A stretch of 34,819 bases of DNA from Oerskovia douganii. Its GTDB lineage: Bacteria; Actinomycetota; Actinomycetes; Actinomycetales; Cellulomonadaceae. Location of the stretch: the NCBI RefSeq assembly GCF_015142735.1, contig NZ_JACSPN010000027.1, forward strand, positions 17,520-52,338. The letters are read 5' to 3'. Below, in pieces: positions 34,226 to 34,819 of this stretch. The first letter of the stretch is position 1. The number at the start of each line of letters is the position of its first letter. The notes below the pieces were generated by a model. That model was not told the origin of the DNA, made no database searches, and saw only the letters and a list, made by a program, of their open reading frames with translations. A program made the translations under genes and the position numbers.

Positions 34226-34819
34226 CTACGAGTCGTTGATCCCGCAGAGGAAGGGGCTCGGCGGGCTGCTCGCGCCGGTCGCAGGGTTCGGGGTCACGTT
34301 CTCCTCGATGTTCCGACCGACCGTGACCGAGCAGTACCCGTTCGAGAAGGTGCCGACCAAGCCCCGCTACCACGGTCGCCACCAGCTCAACCGGTACGAG
34401 GACGGCCTCGAGAAGTGCATCGGGTGCGAGCTGTGCGCCTGGGCGTGCCCCGCGGACGCGATCTACGTCGAGGGCGCGGACAACTCCGCGCTCCCCGACG
34501 GCGCGCACCGTTCGCCCGGCGAGCGCTACGGCAGCGTCTACCAGATCAACTACCTGCGCTGCATCTTCTGCGGGCTGTGCATCGAGGCGTGCCCCACCCG
34601 GGCGCTCACCATGACCAACGAGTACGAGCTCACCGGACCCACCCGTGAAGGGCTGATCTGGGAGAAGGAAGACCTCCTCGCGCCGCTGCGCGAGGGCATG
34701 CTCGCCGCCCCGCACCCCATGGTGCCGGGGACGACCGACACCGACTACTACCGGGGAGAGGTGACCGGGCCCGTGCCCGAGCAGATCGACTGGGTGCGCG
34801 AGCACCGGCCCGACGACCC
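34218..34819 (+). CDS. nuoI: NADH-quinone oxidoreductase subunit I, partial (cut by window end)
   Basis: A reading frame open from GTG 34218 to the right edge, giving 200 residues of the ferredoxin-like subunit that carries clusters N6a and N6b. Both 4Fe-4S motifs are complete: [15 protein letters not shown] (about 73-87) and [15 protein letters not shown] (about 118-132), followed by the family segment [15 protein letters not shown] lies 5 nt before the GTG. The N-terminus [13 protein letters not shown] is usual for actinobacterial NuoI. The start lies 8 nt inside nuoH. Only the variable C-terminus is missing. Confidence 0.95.
   Translation, partial: MADYESLIPQRKGLGGLLAPVAGFGVTFSSMFRPTVTEQYPFEKVPTKPRYHGRHQLNRYEDGLEKCIGCELCAWACPADAIYVEGADNSALPDGAHRSPGERYGSVYQINYLRCIFCGLCIEACPTRALTMTNEYELTGPTREGLIWEKEDLLAPLREGMLAAPHPMVPGTTDTDYYRGEVTGPVPEQIDWVREHRPDD

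Overview
The window is about 34.8 kb of very GC-rich DNA (third codon positions almost all G or C). It looks chromosomal and comes from an actinobacterium. Gene content and protein style suggest a Micrococcales member near Cellulomonas, Cellulosimicrobium or Oerskovia; that placement is inference. I see no transposases, integrases, tRNA or rRNA genes, CRISPR arrays or phage genes.

Layout. (1) 1-1404: a YceI-family protein (minus) divergent from a MarR-type regulator, with a perfect inverted repeat between them. (2) 1506-6592: a histidine phosphatase followed by the System II cytochrome c maturation set resA-ccdA-resB-ccsB, closed by a strong hairpin. (3) 6812-9872: an LCP-family cell-wall ligase, a PLDc_N-type small membrane protein (minus), a DUF4229-type membrane protein, and an unrecognised 256-residue protein. 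(4) 9886-23090: the menaquinone genes, in several short units on both strands: menE-menA (minus), menB (minus), menC-menD (plus), menF (minus), menG (plus). Between them lie a DUF3048 lipoprotein, an 81-residue membrane protein, a TetR regulator, an HtrA-like membrane-anchored serine protease and a GNAT acetyltransferase. (5) 23304-34819: a geranylgeranyl-reductase-family flavoprotein (probable menaquinone-tail reductase MenJ), then nuoABCDEFGH and the start of nuoI, which runs off the right edge.

How it fits together: the region concentrates respiratory-chain assembly. It holds cytochrome c haem attachment, synthesis and tail reduction of menaquinone, and the NADH dehydrogenase that reduces menaquinone. 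The order resembles the Mycobacterium tuberculosis Rv0525-Rv0561c region, so this is conserved core chromosome rather than an island. menH and menI are not in the window.

Regulation is the most informative non-coding layer. Many genes have a TANNNT hexamer 6-8 nt before the start codon, which suggests leaderless mRNAs. A TetR-type operator sits inside the tetR promoter. A perfect CRP/GlxR-type palindrome and a second large inverted repeat precede menJ-nuo. Four 11-bp direct-repeat units precede the serine protease. I found no undescribed multi-gene system; the best leads are these regulatory sites and the unrecognised protein at 9102-9872.
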